The notes beneath the pieces were generated by a model. The model was not told the DNA's origin. It searched no databases and was given only the letters and a program-made list of their open reading frames with translations. From Hirudinaria manillensis (Eukaryota > Annelida > Clitellata > Hirudinida > Hirudinidae), in contig CM067536.1 of the NCBI GenBank assembly GCA_034509925.1, positions 9,299,001 to 9,363,000 on the forward strand: a DNA stretch of 64,000 nucleotides, given 5' to 3'. A program made the translations under genes and the position numbers. Below are positions 39,865-59,294 of this stretch, piece by piece (positions within the stretch are counted from its first letter, which is position 1; each line of letters begins with the position of its first letter).

Positions 39865-42111
39865 CGTTAATGGATAAAGTTTATTCGCTAGTACTATTAT
39901 TGGGCTGCGAATTTAATGGATGTTTTGAATTTTGCATGGTTACCATGGTTACAAATACTTTTGAATATTTTAATGTTGTATTTGATTATTATTTGATTAT
40001 TATTTGATCATTTTGTACAGAATATTTCGAAGATATCCTGGAATGAATTCATGGAATGGTCAACAGCCTATGTTAAGTAGGCATCATCTTTGGTTCTGTC
40101 ATCATCCAATATATTAAAAAAATATTTCTAATAAAAATCTAATATGATTTAAAAAAAAAAAAATTTAAAATAATTTATTTTTAAATTATAAAATGAAATT
40201 GACAGAGGCGAAAGAGACGTCGAATCGTGTGCCTCGATTGGTTCCGAGTGCAGGAAGGTGCTGATGATGATGAGAAAGTTCTGTCCCCAGTATGAAATGG
40301 AGGGCAGTAGGAATGTTTGGATTATCAAACCAGGAGCCAAGTCCAGAGGCAGAGGTCATGATGGTGATGATGACGACTACGATGATGGTGATGGTGGTGA
40401 TGATGACGACTACGATGATGATGATGGTGGTGATGCTGATGACACAATATTTTGATCTTCTCTTTGAGACAGGCATCCAATGCTCCGACAAGTTAACTGA
40501 AATCATGTCCATTGCAGCTTCTTCTGATGGTCAGTTCGTGGTGCAGAAGTACATAGGTGAGGTACAGCACCTGTGGTTCCAGGTGGTTAAACAATCACTG
40601 GTGGTGATAATGATGTTTAGTGACATTTGGAGTCAATCTAGTTGTGAAGTGTAAAACAATGTAAAAACACGAATGCCTCATAATAATACAAAAAATAATA
40701 ATAATATTAATAATAATAATAATAGTAATAATAATAAAAATGTTTAATAAATTATAATTTAAAAAAGTAATAATTTGGTTGTAATAAAATAGTTTAACTT
40801 GTAATTAATTTTTGTCGATAAAATGGGAATTCCATCATAAAATGACATTCTTTTAATTTCAGAGCGCCCCCTGTTGGTTTACAGGACAAAGTTTGACGTG
40901 CGTCAGTGGTTCTTGGTGACCGATTGGAGTCCGTTGACCGTGTGGTTTTACCTCGACTGTTACCTCAGGTTCTGTTCCAGGGAATTCACGCTCGACGATT
41001 TCCATGCGTACGTTCGGTTTTATTGCTTTCATTATTTACAAGATGCCATGGTAATAAATGTGATGATGATGACGACGATGATGATGATTATTGACTCTAA
41101 CCCTAACCCTTCTCAAGATCATGTTGGGGTTACATAATTTAAGTCTGAGTTTATTACAATTTAAAACCACCGATCGTCTTTCCAGCTCGGTCCACCTTTC
41201 CAACAACTCGGTTCAGAAACACTTCTCTCCGGATCCGGAAAGGTCGAAGAATCTTCCGGAAGACAACATGTGGACGAGCGACCAATTCCAGGAATATCTC
41301 AAGTGCGTCGTGTCGTGACGATGTCGAATTTTTATTAATTTTATTTATATTACATAAAGTATTATAAAAGCATAATATACACATTTGTATGTATCATGAA
41401 TATTAATTGAAATTATATTTTCATAATTTATTGTTGAATTTTAATTAGGAGGAATGGGCACGGCAGGGTTTGGACGGAGTACGTGGTACCAGAAATGAAG
41501 CATGCAATCCTCTGTTCACTCCTCTGCACTCAAGAACACGTGGAGTGCAGAAAGGTGATCAGCTGATTAAATAATCATTTGAATAATAATTAATTACTTA
41601 TTCTTAATTGTTGACATTTGTTAACCAATGTTATCATCATCGTTAGGGCGCTTTTGAACTTTACGGTGCAGACTTCATGATAACAGAAGATCTGAAACCC
41701 TGGTTGTTGGAGATAAATTCAAGTCCGAGCATGGCCAAGAACACTTATGCAACGTCCATCCTGGTCGACGGGGTCATGGAGGACATGCTGAAAGGTGACG
41801 AGTCATGCGGATCATCCGTCGTCACTTACGTAGCTTAACTCAAATCAATGTCTCCAAAGAGGAAATCTAACCCAAGAGTTGATTGTGCTTTTAAAGTTTT
41901 ATGTTTTAAGAATTACATTACTTATACTAATTAACTCATTTCAACCACTCACTTACTCACAGTGGTCCTCGACAGGAGAACAGACAGAAGCTGCGACACT
42001 GGTCGGTTCGAACTGATCTACAGACAACCGCCTCTGCCTCTGCTACCGAATCCGAACGTCAGCCTCACCCTCCACGGCAGGAAGATCAGGAAAGTTGGAC
42101 TGAAGAAGTGA
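35796..42111 (+). CDS. TTLL3: Tubulin monoglycylase, TTLL3/TTLL8 type
   Basis: Tubulin-tyrosine-ligase-like enzyme expected to add glycine to tubulin glutamates in cilia and flagella. Eighteen exons in frame: 35796-35808, 36179-36560, 36887-37025, 37295-37397, 37825-37889, 38055-38177, 38509-38623, 38772-38904, 39141-39240, 39428-39790, 40021-40076, 40206-40354, 40473-40556, 40863-41007, 41186-41302, 41449-41554, 41647-41794, 41963-42111; 829 residues. The 150-residue N terminus is polar and unrecognised. Then [73 protein letters not shown] and ELYGADF...[12 protein letters not shown] with the metal/ATP residues of the ATP-grasp fold present. A hydrophilic insert is encoded by exon 10. TTLL3 versus TTLL8 cannot be decided. 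The exon-3 acceptor was chosen for phase; an upstream CAG is the alternative. Confidence 0.92.
37503..37541. repeat. Interstitial telomere-like (TTAGGG)n tract
   Basis: GTTAGGGTTAGAGTTAGGGC in a glycylase intron, with a further CTAACCCTAACCC near 41097 in a later intron. Confidence 0.75.
37682..37792. repeat. (AAT)n microsatellite
   Basis: About 105 bp of AAT with AAC interruptions in the intron before exon 37825. Confidence 0.95.
39483..39496. promoter_or_regulatory. Perfect X-box motif within a glycylase exon
   Basis: GTAACCATGGCAAC fits both half-sites of the RFX consensus without mismatch. It lies in coding sequence (Cys-Asn-His-Gly-Asn) of exon 39428-39790, which itself begins with ATG after the acceptor. 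Confidence 0.3.
39816..39863. repeat. (AAT)n microsatellite
   Basis: Triplet run shortly after the exon ending at 39790. Confidence 0.9.
40351..40444 (+). repeat. (GAT/GGT)n intronic repeat
   Basis: GATGATGACGACTAC duplicated within a GAT-rich tract between exons 40206-40354 and 40473-40556. Confidence 0.85.
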
Positions 42112-42744
42112 TTCCATCGTTTATCAGATTAGAAATCAAAAGTTGAATTCAGCAAGCAATTAATGGTAAAACACCAATTCAGTTCACAACTTTGGTATTC
42201 TTTGCCGTTCATTTCAATTGAATCTTAAAGAATCTTTGGTTCACCCCAGAGTTGTCCATAAATGATGCAATTGTAACCCACTCCTTGCATCAAACTATTC
42301 ACTGAGGGCTCCATAACTAATATTGCAATTTAATAACTATAAACTTAAGGCTGACCTTTGAGTGCAAAATTACATTGCTTAATTAGGAGTTGCTGCATTC
42401 CTTTTCTAGGCATGTAATTACGCGACTTTCACCAGGAGGTGCACCACGCGTGATGGTTTTGGTGCCGTGATTTGGCCATCAAAGAAAACATGATTAGTCG
42501 AATGAAAGGCATCGGAAGATCTAACGAATGAACCCAACCCGAGGAAAACACCGATCGAAACCCCGTGAAATATCAAGAAAAACGATAAATTTGCAAGTAA
42601 CAAATTACTTCCAAACACAACCATCAGCAGACGATTCAAAAACTTCCTTAAAACAATTTCAGTCCCCAAAATAGTTAAACACACCACACTCTCATCACTA
42701 TGAAATGAAAGAAAAAAAAAAAACAGTTCCACGAAGGAAAGCGT
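42112..42744. other. Convergent 3' intergenic region, TTLL3/8-type and KIF11
   Basis: Holds the two 3'UTRs. No ORF or repeat that I would annotate. Confidence 0.6.
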
Positions 42745-49214
<6,470 letters not shown>

Positions 49215-49910
49215 TTTGATAAACAATTATCCGAGAAACTCGACAATCGGACAAATTTAAGCATATAAAAACTCGAAAATCGCGCAGAACGAGCCAGCCA
49301 ATCAATAATGTTTCCCGTCAAGTTGCCTTTTCGCGTTCAAAAATCAGGGACCATCGAATCGGGTGTATAATTCGAGTAAAAGATTTTTCAATAGTTTTGC
49401 AAAATACTTGACTTTAAAAACGATATTAAATTTTGTTGAATTTTACTTTTATTAAAAATAGTTTATTTTAACTTCTTGAAATAGCCACATTGCCCGCGAT
49501 AGCGACGGCAACAAAGAATAGAATTTCGCTAACCCATTTTAGACCAAGTACATTGTGGCTAAATAAAAGCTACAAAAAGCAAATGTTTGCAAATTTTTTT
49601 CTCAACCGAACAATTGCCAGATTACAAACCAACCCCTCAGCCCGATTTCGGCATAGAGACGAAACAATCTTGTTGTTAAATGTTTTATTATTACATCTTT
49701 TGAATATTTAACAAACATAATCATCGTAAAGTGAGGACTTTAATAACCATAACATAACTCACAAACATATGAGACACAGGTTAAATAAAGCTGCACTGAC
49801 TAATACAAAATGACGTTAAAAATCAAAACGTCAAACAAGAGGACAAACCCGATTAAAAAAAAACAGCGCTAAAGTAATAAAACAAACCTAAAATAGAACT
49901 CAGTTTCCAT
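49215..49910. other. KIF11 promoter side and MPND 3' flank
   Basis: AT-rich intergenic sequence. A minus-strand AATAAA at 49684-49689 lies about 220 nt beyond the MPND stop. No other feature seen. Confidence 0.5.
49684..49689 (-). terminator. Candidate poly(A) signal for MPND
   Basis: AATAAA on the minus strand, downstream of the MPND stop at 49911. Confidence 0.4.
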
Positions 49911-52900
49911 TCAGAAGTTCTCAAAAACTTTGACAATGGACTCACTAAGGTAACCACTTGGACAAAATGGAGAAAGGCAATTCTGTCAAAATTTATCATC
50001 AACTTATCATCAGTCTTGATGTGATGAATCACATTCTCACTGATATAAATCAAAAGAAATTACTGACACTTATAATGTCGCTAACATGTGAATAAACAAT
50101 AATTATGCAAATATTAATTTACATTAATATTAACACCATCAGTACACATTACTACAATGACTACAACAAATCAGATACCATCAGTCACATTAAACAAAGA
50201 AACCAAAGACAGAACATCTAGGTCGGGTCATGTCAGAACACAAATGAAGAAACTAAGTGAAAACTACCTTCAGCCTGTTGAGATACACTGGTAGGTTGGA
50301 TTTTTTGAACTTCTTTGAGAGATAATCAGGATCACTAGAATAGAATTTGATCAGTTTTTCCTGCACAAATAGAGATGCAATCATCATCAATACTGCAAAG
50401 TAAAGTCATCATCATCAACATCGTGAGGATGACTCACCATCTCTGTAATTATCCTGTCGGTGACATAATCATCCTTGCTAATGGTATGCTCCACTTCAAG
50501 GGGCATGCCATAGTCCAAAGGTCGTTGCTAAAAGGCACAAATGGTTTATTCAATGAGGATGATGATAATGATGATGATTTTGATGTTTTGATAATGATGA
50601 CGATGAGGTCGGACCTCTGACGGAGGATAGACGTAGAAGATCTTCATGTCGGATGTCAACTGAGCAGGACTTTGCATGTGAAATGGAGCTTCAATTTAAA
50701 AGTGTACTTGAAAATAATTCCCTTCGTGAAGGAGTATATCTCTTATGTAAACAATTATTTACAAAATTAAGCAATTATTATTTAATAATTACAAGAAGCA
50801 AGCACGCGACTGACAAATGATCAACCCCACGCAGGGTTGAAAGGTCGCCGACTCGTAACCCTTGAGTTGGAACTGATATTCCATCTGAGTTTCCACGTCC
50901 TTCAGCGACGGATCTGCCGGACATCCGACGTGGGAATGGTACCAACCGACCAGGATCAGGTTCGACTTGTCCATGTTTGTCATTATCTAACAATTACGCG
51001 ATCAAAATATAAACGAATAGATCATTGTAATTTAAACAGTAAAATCCATGGAGATATACAACATCATATTATTATTATTATTATTATTATTATTTAATAT
51101 TTAATTCCAATAAACAAACATCATATTCCACTCTGTCTGTCTCATCTTTCTGAGCATTGAGGGAACATTTGCAAGGATATGCTTGACTCACTATCAATTC
51201 TGCAAGAGCGATTATGATGATGATGATTAGGAGTTAATAAAGGTCTATTTATGATCAATCATACACTTCGTTACAAAGCAATATCAATTTTAGTAAGAAC
51301 AACATTTGTTACTGTCACCTATTATTGGATATCCTATTAAATTATAATTTGTCATTATAATATTATAATTTGATAGGCTATTAATTATTCAAATGCAGCT
51401 GAACCCACGTTGGGCGGTCGAGTCCCACTTTCCAGCCAGATAACCCAAGACCTCAGAGCCCAAAAGATGACAGTGAAAATGCTGAACAAGAAATTATAAT
51501 AAATTTATAATTAAATTTAATAACAAATATTATTTAATAATAAATCAAGTCACTGCCAAAAATATCGATAATAACAAGAATAATAATCATCATCATCATC
51601 ATAATCGGGTTAATTATAATAAAACAAATGTAAAATTATAAAATCTCGGTTCTTGCCAGAAGCAGGAGACAATTTTTGGTGATGTTCAACTTGAACGGTT
51701 GAACCCTGTTCATCTTTGTGAACGAAGAACACTCAACAAACAGGTTTGGAATTCTGGAAACATCGATTCACACGATGGAGGAATGATATTTGAAAGTAAA
51801 TTGATTGACGATTAAAAGTAACGATTCGTAACGATCGCGACGACGATACCGACCCTTGGAATGACCTCCTCCCGAGTTTGGAGTGCGGAATTGACTCTTG
51901 GTAGTTGATCATGGACGAGGAACAACTGAGGATCCAATTCAGCTCTTGATGATGATGATGATGATAATTAGTGAATTAATGAATGAATTAATTAATCAAT
52001 CAATCAATCAATCAATCGATGTGACAACAACTCCGAAATAACAATAACAACCGGGTTCGTCATCCTCCATCTGGATGTTTGATCTGAGTTAGGAATTTAA
52101 AAAAATTTAAAAACATTCCATGAATTTCCAAAGCTATTTTTAGTGCAAAAGAGAAGCTACATTTGTACCTGGCAGAGTCCTGCTGATGACATTCTGAATC
52201 CATTTCAAGATCACCACCCCTGATCTGGTGTTGCAGTGAAATGGTTATCCAAACCATTCAAATCATTGTTTTAAATGAGGATGTAAAAATGCATATCTTA
52301 CTGTGATCATTCAATTTGAAACACACTCATAGATTTATTCGAGTTGCTTGTTTAAGTGACCTCAAAGAATTGCAACGATGTCACAGGATAGTTGAAGTTA
52401 ATGCATCATTAATAATATTTTAAACATATTAATAAATATGTACAATATAAACATTTTAAATATATTAATCATAATTAATGTGTCATTACGAGTGAAACAT
52501 AAATTGACGAGCAAAAGCCGAAACGAAAGCTGATTAAACGTTTTTAAGAATTGAGTGATCACACTGACTGAATCGACGTTGTTGACAAATGGCTTGTGTT
52601 TTTTCAGCCAGGCCAGTTTGTAATGATCGAGTGTTTTACCCTTGTATTTCACCTGCAAAAATGTTCTCAGATGCATAAGTGGCTGGCATGCATTCGAGAA
52701 TGTCACATTATAGCCTTATCAATGTAGACAGTAATGAATGAAGTCAATGACTCACTTGCTCACTGATATTACAAGTGAGTTTTTCATGTGGGAAAGCAGT
52801 CTTCTTGCAATGAACAATCCAGCTGCTTGTGCACTGGAAAATTTTATCATCCTTGTTCCATCTGATCTTTCCATCAGCTAGAAGATCAGCTATAAATTTT

Positions 52901-53452
52901 TCACCCTAAAAGATGGTTGTCAAACTTGATTAAATTAAAAATTGAAAATTTAACTCTATGTAATGTTCCTACCGAATGCTCGAATGACAAAACGTCAGTT
53001 CCCGCCTTGACAAGACTATCTGCCAATAGCATGTTGAGGGTCACTCCACGACCAACTGAGACTTGTCTTTCTGCTACATCCTTTTCGACTGGAAACTGAT
53101 CAGGTAGGTTCTTCAACTTGTGACCGATGGATTCCGCACAAGGGGCGCCGTTTGAATGGCAGTTATCGTTCGTATGATTTTCATTGTCACAATCATCGCT
53201 ATAGCTACGCCGAGATTCCAACAATGGATTTTTGGTGTCTTGCAGTGTTGCTAGAGAAACATGACTAGACGTGTTGGGGGACATAGAAATACTGGAGCAA
53301 GCAATTTGTTTGGAAGATGTGGCCGCAATAGTCGACTGCTGGAAAGCTGGGAATGTTTCGATGCAAGGGTCTGAAGCCTCTGTCGGCATGAGCTTGTTAA
53401 TTGTCGACAATGCCTGCTCGGTCATTTCGTACCAATTGTCGCAATTGTTCAT
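49911..53452 (-). CDS. MPND: MPN domain-containing protein (RAMA + JAMM)
   Basis: JAB1/MPN metalloprotease-fold protein with a RAMA domain; the family has been linked to binding modified DNA. Fourteen minus-strand exons: 53452-52973, 52905-52756, 52652-52569, 52224-52169, 52083-52052, 51944-51854, 51753-51657, 51481-51409, 51190-51120, 50986-50811, 50669-50615, 50527-50438, 50360-50268, 49982-49911; 539 residues. The N terminus (1-130) is polar Ser/Thr-rich. RAMA spans about 133-236 (GVTLNMLLADSLVKAG, DGKIRWNKDD, SSWIVHCKK, VKYKGKTLDHYKLAWLKKH). The JAMM set is complete: Glu340 in GSEVLGYLAG, then His395, His397, Ser405 and Asp408 in WYHSHVGCPADPSLKD, so catalysis is possible. The exon ending 51657 is followed by GCAAGA, a GC-AG intron. 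The last short exon is the least certain. Confidence 0.92.
51068..51093. repeat. (ATT)n microsatellite
   Basis: Short ATT run in an MPND intron. Confidence 0.7.
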
Positions 53453-53863
53453 CTTGACGATAGCCTATTCTTGGAAAAATATCTTTTATTATCGCCATAA
53501 CAAAGACTAAATGGAGATTCACGAAAACACGTCGTCACTGAAAATAATTTGGAACAACACAAAGTCTCTAAAATTTTAATTATTTTGTGAGGCACCTTAC
53601 AATATTTTATTCAAACGCGACTTTTGTCCACAAGCGTGGGAGGGTCTATCTACCTGACTCAATGACACCTTTACTTTTGTTCGCCTGGAGCATAAAGCTT
53701 CAATATTGGTTGGGATAAGTCGGACCACGGCCTTTGCTTAGTTTGAAGGCTGACTAGCTTGATATAAAAGAACGTAAAACTAAAAGGTGTTTTCAGTTAA
53801 AAGAGCTTTCATGGTCAATTCAAGACTTTAACTCATATTTTAAGATTACTTTCTCAATAGAAG
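53453..53863. promoter_or_regulatory. Divergent promoter region, MPND and claudin-like gene
   Basis: 411 bp separate the two start codons, transcribed away from each other. No TATA box or X-box recognised; promoter role inferred from position. Confidence 0.45.
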
Positions 53864-55373
53864 ATGGCTCTCAGCACTCACGAAATTAATCTTTACGGAC
53901 TTTCCGGGTCTATCTTTTGGACAATCCTCATCGGATTTATCTTTTACGTTCTAGGTTTCGCAACTGTTGGGTGGAGTGTGGAGGGAGATCGGTGGTCTGG
54001 TCTGTGGTTAACATGTTCCTCAACGAATTTGGCCCAGATTGGTTAGTTGAAGAATTTCACTATTTGAATCGTTCATTATTTCTGGTCCGGATGTCATATG
54101 TATTGACTCGTGAATTGGTCATAATGATATGAATCTAACTTTACAGATGACGATTATAATAAATTACTTTGTTTTTGTGTTACATTTTACATAGAACGAT
54201 TTGATTCAGATATTTTGACACGGAATGAGCTGTCGCGAACCACCTGATGACAGTTATGCTGACCTTTTAATAAATGCGATACAAGTGATATTATGAAATT
54301 AGTTTATTGCAATCTTAAAAACACTTGAAGGGAAGGCTTTGCGAGTAATTTGAGTTATGCACTTTAAAGTTCCGGAAATTCAAGAGACGTTTTATAAATG
54401 GAATAAATTAGCATTGTCGACAAAAGTCGCTGCCTTGAAGCCAACATTTATTTAAATCCAACACACAATAGATCCACTCTTTAGGTCTCTCTTAAAACAC
54501 TCTGGTGCGTGTCAACGATGTTGCATTTTTACATGTAGCAGTTGTTCACCTCAAACAATCAACGTAGATAATTATTGATTTCTAGTTCATTTATTATTTA
54601 TATAAAATATTAGTTCATCAATAACCTAAAGCATTATTCGAAAGTAGTGCCCAAAAGTGCCATCGACGTTGGCCAAGACAGGATTCAGATTAGAGCATGC
54701 TCTTTTATGGCATGACTTTTATCATAAAATACTGTTAAAGCCACGTAATTATTGCAGTTCCTGCATTTGTTGGCCTTTGATTACTTTCCTGAGGAGAGAT
54801 TTAGAAATCAATAATTTCAATTATTTTGCAGATGATTCACTTAAGGCCACACAAGCCATGATAACGATTGGCTTGATCTTCTTCTCAGCTGCCTGTGTCG
54901 CCATTTTTGTTTACATGTTTATTCACAATCTCAGCTACAGCAAGGCTCTCCTTATCAAGGTGTTCTGTGGACTTTCTTTCACTGCAGGTACGTGGTTGAT
55001 TAACGGTGTGCTTTGGAAGCGAGCCAACAATTCTATCGATCGCCAAAGCTAATGGCCAAGAAGACTAGACATATCGCTACTATTTGGAACTTAGCGATAG
55101 AGAGGTCTAAGATCGATTAACGTTAATATTAAATATAGTTATGAAAATAAATAAGAATGCCTTGGATTTTTAACTTACTTAAAAAATGATTAATATCATA
55201 ATTTATCTTCTCCTAATGCAGTGCTCTTTATCCTGATTGGAGTGGCAGTGTACGGAGGTTACAAAAAGTATAACCTCAATTGGTCGTATGCCTTTGCAGT
55301 CATTGGTGGGATATTTTGCCTTGTCTCTGCTTCGCTCAGTGTCATACACATGAAGAAGTCCAGTGTCTTCTGA
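53864..55373 (+). CDS. Claudin/PMP22-superfamily four-pass membrane protein
   Basis: Predicted plasma-membrane tetraspan of the claudin/PMP22/EMP fold. Three exons, 53864-54041, 54832-54987, 55222-55373, in frame; 161 residues. Four hydrophobic segments: WTILIGFIFYVLGFATVGW, MITIGLIFFSAACVAIFVYM, VFCGLSFTAVLFILIGVAVY and AFAVIGGIFCLVSASLSVI. The first extracellular loop carries the claudin-type W-GLW-C signature (DRWSGLWLTC), but the second loop cysteine is not seen, so only part of the motif is present. It ends KKSSVF, compatible with a class I PDZ ligand (inference). Function could be junctional, channel-accessory or other; the family cannot be refined by eye. Confidence 0.8.
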
Positions 55374-58129
55374 AAAGGGCTCAGCTCATTAAATAAAGAA
55401 AAGGCTTTTAATGAGTGTTTATGTAAACAATGATTTTGTAATTATTTTGGAATTGAATTGTAACGGGCATGATAAAGATAGTAACCTGCTAGTATGGCGA
55501 AAAGTCACAAATTATTTGTTCGTGTGGTGTGAGGCATCAAGCTGCAATAAAGCCAATATTTTTCATAATTTTTAAAAATACGAGTTTGACCCAGTATGTC
55601 AATTGACGCGCACCAACGTCAATAATGTTATCGACATTATGCTTCGCTCAAGCGTGTACTTTTCCCATCGACACTTCCACCGCCTGTTTAATTCCCATCA
55701 TCTCCAAGATAACTCGTTTTAGCCGTCTGCTGTTATGAAAGATCTCTTTTCCTTAATGTAATTTCTGTTATTTATTCTTTGATGCAATTATTTCGAAAAT
55801 GAGCAATAGAACCAATTATAGAACCGCCAAAAATTGCCTGCATGTTGTCTAGCGTTTAATGGAATGGCTTGTCGATCGTTTTAGCATTAATTTCATTATT
55901 TGTTTCTTTACAGTTTGTTTGAAGCTATGTTAGGAGCTAAATCTCATATTTTAGATTTCCTATTTCAGTTTTTGAGTGCCTTCTACGTTAAACTTCATAA
56001 CTAAACCGGAATTTTAATGTAATAAATGTTTAATAAGAATAAAATGTAACTTCGCCTCATAAAATCAAAATCATAAAAGCCTTCAAAGTTAATAATTTTC
56101 AGATTTTCAGACATGACCGAGACATTGCGAGGTAGTACTTCAAAAGTACATCGTGAAATTCTATTAGAGTCAGACTTTTTAGAGTCAGAGTCAGAATTAC
56201 AAAAAAAAAAATTAAAGGTCTCTATAATAGAGCCCTTATAGTTTCTAGACTTTAGTAAGGAGTAGAAGGATCTATAAAATTTTGGCGGTTGTTATATAAC
56301 TTATAACATGGCCTCTCCTTCCAGATCCACTAGCGTCTGTAAGAGCTTAAGTTAAATAGATAAAATATGCAATATATTCTTTACATGGTTTTGAGGCTAT
56401 ACCAAGCCAAAATTTATTTTATTATTTTGTATGAGTATTATCTAGTATTTTTGGTAGAAGATGAGTAATGGAATCGCACACATTTTTCTGTTATTAATTT
56501 TGTAATGCTTCAAATTTCCAAATATTTACTAATGAATTGAGTAAGAATAAATTATTACTTGTATTATTAAAAAATTATATATTATATTTTAATTTTTTTT
56601 GAAACAAATTTGTGGGGAACCAGCGCAAAAAGTTGAAAAGCAATTTAAAATCCAATTAAAGTTAAGTTGAAAAAACAGTTGGGAGACACCGTGCTATTTG
56701 TTTAAATAAATAAATTTGTTTAAATCATATTGTTTAAAATCATGTGTGAAATATAACATTTCCATAAATAAGCGTTTTGCGGTGTATTTATCAGCTGCCA
56801 CCTATCGATAGGGAGGCTAGAGGTAGTAACAGTTACGTCCAGCTGCAGTTTGTTGCCATTTTGCGAATTATCTGTGTTTTGTGTCGTTTGACATTTTTGT
56901 TTTGTGTCTTGTCTTTTAAAGGTAATCATTTTTTTGCTTATGTGCTAAATTGTCATGAGTTCTCTTTCTAAAAGCCTGCATTTGTCATGATTTTGGAGAC
57001 TATTTTGCTGCATTGAGCGGATATGAAATCCAAAAATACGCTGGTAAAGAACGTCTCGAGCATCTACAACGCATATTTGTTTAATTTACACGTTAGGACA
57101 TATTTAGAAGAATAGTAAGATATAAGTTTTATCGGATTTTGAGGTCGAATTTTGAGGAAGAAACAATCAATCTGTTGACCGGTCGACCTAGCCAGGCAGG
57201 CAGGCTGTTTTGATACGCTTGTGTGGCGCTTACGTGTTTTATCGTATGATTTTACATAAAAAGGTCATCCCATATATAGAATGAAAATCTAAGGAAACTA
57301 TGCAAAAAAGTGTGCAAACGACGAATTAAGCCATAGATTTTAAATTGCTTTCAATTTGAAGAAATCTCAGCAAATGTAAAATGAATAATCTAGGAAACAA
57401 GAAAAACATCATTGATTTAACCTTGAACCTTGCTTTATAGCTTCTCAAATGAAATGTTGCAAAAGAATTTTATGCAAATTCTGCATTTACAAAAAACAAC
57501 TTTTTTATGAGACGACCTTTTAAAACGGCGTAAGTGCACTCTCTGCAAGTCTTCAAAATGTTGAATGTCTTAAGATCTTGCAATGCAATACTTGCAAACA
57601 ATTCTGATTGAAATATTTGCCCGTTTAGATATTATTGTTGTTGATATTCTGTGTCTGTTATGAAAGAGAACATGCAGTTTAACACTTACTATTTGAGTGC
57701 CTTTGAATTTATCTGTCTGAGGTCATACCTTGTTGCACTGTGCTACCATCGTAATCATCATCATCATCATCAACATCAACAGTCGGTGAAGCTGAGCAGG
57801 AGGACTATGATAAAGATAGATGGAAAGTATTAGCAACTGTGATAATCATGCATCATCATCATCACTATACTTGGAATGCTAACATAGAACTCAATATTTT
57901 GCTTCGCATATGGTATGATGTTGCATAATATACCATAGACATTCCAGAAGCTTTTCAGAGTTGGTTATTAATAAAAGTTTCTGATTTTGCACATCACTCT
58001 TTTGGTGGTAACACTATTTACATATTGCCTTAATTTGCCAACAGTCTTTTAATTAGTTCACTTTTAAAGGTCTACATTTTCTCTCTTGTTTTTATCCAAA
58101 CAAACAGAGAGAACCATCTAGAAAGCACC
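55374..58129. other. Intergenic and 5' region of the CELF gene
   Basis: AT-rich DNA with the claudin-like poly(A) signal at 55392. An untranslated CELF exon may end near 56921 (CTTTTAAAG followed by GTAATC). I see no protein-coding exon; ATC triplets near 57756 and 57852 are the only repeats. Confidence 0.45.
55392..55397 (+). terminator. Poly(A) signal AATAAA for the claudin-like gene
   Basis: AATAAA 19 nt after the stop codon, unusually close. Confidence 0.55.
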
Positions 58130-59260
58130 ATGAACTCCCAGACGCCCCTGACGGAGCCCGATCCGGACACCATAAAGATGTTCGTGGGGCAGATACCCCG
58201 CTACATGGACGAGAACGACCTGCACAAGATCTTCGACGAGTTCGGGCCGGTCCACCAGCTCAACATACTTAGGGACAAACCCAGCGGACATAGCAAGGGT
58301 GGGTGATCCGAGACGAAACGATAGGTCGCGTCGCGAAGGTTTTAAACGTTGGTTTTATTGCTGTGTTTGTAGAGTCTTGTCGAAGGATCAGTCTGTTTTG
58401 ATGGTTCATCTTGAGATATTATTTGCCAATTGAAAACCTCATTTGCTTGCTCATTGGATATCGTCATCGCCTGATCATCAATCATCGGAGTAAAACAATG
58501 CATAATTATTATGCATACATTAAACAACAATGCATAATTATTTTCGTTTCCCGATTTCATGGTAAAATGGGGATGTCGAGACCGATGAAAAAACAACATT
58601 TTGAAGTCAGAGTGGTCAGTATTTTTAATGATAATGTATGGTTCCATTCAGTGGCATTCAGGTAATGATGATGATGATGATGATGATGAGGAGGAGGAGG
58701 AGGAGGAGGAGGATAGTGAAGGTAGTCATCATGTAAAAGAAGTAAAATGCTTAAGGCATTGTTGGCTCATCACCTCAACAACAACAGCAGCAGCAGCAGC
58801 AACAGTTGTTTATGTCCTTTTCAATGGCAAGACAGCAATTATTGGACTTGCTTTGACTGTAGTCCTCACTGTTTGTTCCTATTTTAGGGATGTCAGTGGT
58901 CTTAGGTGATGTATCATATTATGAATGTTAACAATAATGCTTTGAATATGTAAATTAATTAAGTATTGATATTAGTTTGACATTGCTTTTATAGTATAAG
59001 TGAATGTCACAAAGAGAGCCATGACATCTGCAGTTGGTGTTTTATAAAAACTTCGTTCCCTTGGAAAAGGACCACTTGCCTTTTCAAAATATTTTGAATT
59101 TTTGTGAACCACCAATGAATGAATGAATGGAGTAAAGAATGAATGAATGAATGAATGAATGAATGAATGAATGGTTGGGTGAATGTAGCAACTGCATTGA
59201 AACGTGTCTGCATTGAAAGTCTCTGATGCCACATAAATAAACTGTTATTATTACTGTTAC

Positions 59261-59294
<34 letters not shown>

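Noticed and set aside
42418-42732. A 104-residue minus-strand frame with hydrophobic stretches
   Set aside because: It lies in the 3' flank of KIF11, lacks splice context and does not resemble a known membrane protein.
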